34,145 nucleotides of DNA from Syntrophaceae bacterium (GTDB lineage Bacteria > Desulfobacterota > BSN033 > UBA1163). The first letter of the stretch is position 1, and the number at the start of each line of letters is the position of its first letter. The DNA lies in the NCBI GenBank assembly GCA_013388635.1, contig JACAEX010000090.1:1-34145 (forward strand), written 5' to 3'. The notes under the pieces were generated by a model. It searched no databases. It was not told where the DNA came from and saw only the letters and a program-made list of their open reading frames with translations. Made by a program: the position numbers and the translations under genes. Positions 33,279 through 34,145 of the stretch are shown here, piece by piece.

Positions 33279-33512
33279 ATGGTTAAGATTAAACCCATGG
33301 AAAAAATTGTTATGAGGCAAGTACGAGGTTCTTTAGAAGCTTTCCTGGATGGCAAAAAGAATTTAAATTGGATTAAGGGAACAATAGAGAAGTCAGGAGT
33401 ATTGTATTATCAGGGTATGCTTAAAGATGTATTTGACGGATTAAGAAGGTATAATACATTATCGCGATATAAAGAGATTTTAGAAGAATGTAAAAAAGAC
33501 GGATGGCTTTAA
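33279..33512 (+). CDS. 77-residue orphan protein
   Basis: I do not recognise this protein. It is basic and helical, with no signal peptide and no membrane segment. It is clearly a real gene by context: a consensus promoter, operator-like repeats, and aaggagg spaced 5 bases from ATG 33279. Its stop is followed in the same frame by the nuclease-like reading frame, which stays open to the window edge. It could be a small partner of that nuclease, such as an antitoxin, a specificity subunit, or a controller protein of a restriction system. The region is AT-rich compared with the housekeeping genes, which suggests transfer. Confidence 0.65.
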   Translation: MVKIKPMEKIVMRQVRGSLEAFLDGKKNLNWIKGTIEKSGVLYYQGMLKDVFDGLRRYNTLSRYKEILEECKKDGWL

Positions 33513-33629
33513 GATGACACTTTTAATAAGGGAATTCTGAGGCTTAAAAAGCAGAATACTTCTCCCAAAGTGGGGCACACAATTAATGATATTACTTACT
33601 TAATTTTAGTGAATTATGTTGGTGAAGTT

Positions 33630-34145
33630 ATGAATAAAATCCAAAAGGTGCAGAAAAATCAGGAAAGCTTTACAGAAGATGTAGTTACTTACTTCCTTTA
33701 CAGGGAAATCCGTGATAGGAAAAGTAAGGTTTTTTTTAAAATAAAACATAACATCTCGATAGACCCTCCCAGAAATTGGTATTATTGTTGTGGACCTGAT
33801 ATAGACGTATTAGAGGTTATGCATAATGAAGCAATAGTAGGTTATGAGATAAAAGGGATGAGAAAATATAAAGGAGGATATGAAGCCCAAGGGTGGTATG
33901 AAGGGCTGGATGAAGCACTTGCATATTTAGTGCTCCCACATATAGTGCAAAATAAAGAAGGTCTTTTTGATGGGGGCGTATTTGATCATATCTATTTGGT
34001 CCAAGGAAGACAAGAGGAATATATTGGGGGTAGTGTACAATTTGTGTGTCAGGGGGGATACTCAGATGTGGACAGGGCGGAGAAAGTGGATTGTAGGGCC
34101 AATAGGGAGGTCAGTTTTAAATGGCTAAAGCCTCTTTGTCCTAAA
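33630..34145 (+). CDS. PD-(D/E)XK nuclease-like protein, 3' end beyond the window
   Basis: The frame is open for 172 codons from ATG 33630 to the edge with no stop, so the gene is incomplete. Residues about 51-75 read GPDIDVLEV then VGYEIKG: the Asp and the Glu-x-Lys match the PD-(D/E)XK active site of restriction and repair nucleases, followed by a helix containing Gln (YEAQGWYEGLDEAL), also typical. The start is uncertain: ATG 33630 has ggtga four bases upstream, while GTG 33570 and 33609 are in frame further up, and the frame stays open back to the previous gene's stop at 33510-33512. Restriction enzyme, defence nuclease or Holliday resolvase-like roles are possible. Confidence 0.6.
   Translation, partial: MNKIQKVQKNQESFTEDVVTYFLYREIRDRKSKVFFKIKHNISIDPPRNWYYCCGPDIDVLEVMHNEAIVGYEIKGMRKYKGGYEAQGWYEGLDEALAYLVLPHIVQNKEGLFDGGVFDHIYLVQGRQEEYIGGSVQFVCQGGYSDVDRAEKVDCRANREVSFKWLKPLCPK

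Overview
The window looks like a chromosomal stretch from a Gram-negative bacterium of the deltaproteobacterial (Desulfobacterota) kind. I infer this from gene order: thrS-infC-rpmI-rplT-pheS-pheT-ihfA-merR-tRNA-Pro-surE, pcm next to an NlpD-like gene, and a DsrM/HdrE-type membrane cytochrome beside a GcvH-like lipoyl protein. A genus cannot be named from the sequence alone. Every recognisable protein gene is on the plus strand.

Layout. 1-315: no supported gene; a nested palindrome, a tandem 12-base repeat and a promoter. 316-3730: GcvH-like lipoyl carrier, b-type cytochrome-like membrane subunit, and an acyl-CoA ligase behind a long leader. 3758-7596: secD-secF (protein export), then rplM-rpsI (ribosome). 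7674-8442: a ribbon-helix-helix/PIN toxin-antitoxin pair with its own promoter and a palindrome inside it. 8483-18667: argC, mutS, pcm, a LysM-M23 lipoprotein, an Ldh-type dehydrogenase, an unrecognised secreted protein with twin C-terminal repeats, tsaD and rsmA. 18853-21444: clpB. 21466-29574: promoter, tRNA-Val(GAC), then the translation cluster thrS-infC-rpmI-rplT-pheS-pheT followed by ihfA and a MerR regulator. 29582-32033: promoter, tRNA-Pro(GGG), surE and an archaeal-type fructose-1,6-bisphosphate aldolase/phosphatase. 32034-34145: an AT-richer accessory tail with repeats, a TumE-like toxin-antitoxin pair whose toxin is frameshifted, a 77-residue orphan under a near-perfect promoter, and a PD-(D/E)XK-like nuclease gene cut off by the window edge.

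How the parts relate. Most of the window is housekeeping: synthesis, charging and repair of the translation machinery (thrS, pheST, infC, rpmI, rplT, rplM, rpsI, rsmA, tsaD, two tRNAs), export (secDF), repair and protein quality control (mutS, pcm, clpB), and envelope growth (NlpD-like). infC very probably starts at a non-standard AUC codon, a known basis for IF3 self-regulation.

The less ordinary content is between the genes. Nearly every gap of 90 bases or more holds a palindromic or fold-back repeat, and several families recur: the element at 21629-21721 and 33053-33118, the repeat at 907-957 and 32208-32277 (the second copy interrupted by a palindrome), the CCTGCC/GGCAGG palindromes, and the TGGAATAATGGA arms around tRNA-Pro and surE. 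The best candidates for something undescribed are the right-end orphan/nuclease pair, the secreted protein at 15051-16643, and the repeat-in-repeat structure upstream of the TumE-like pair.
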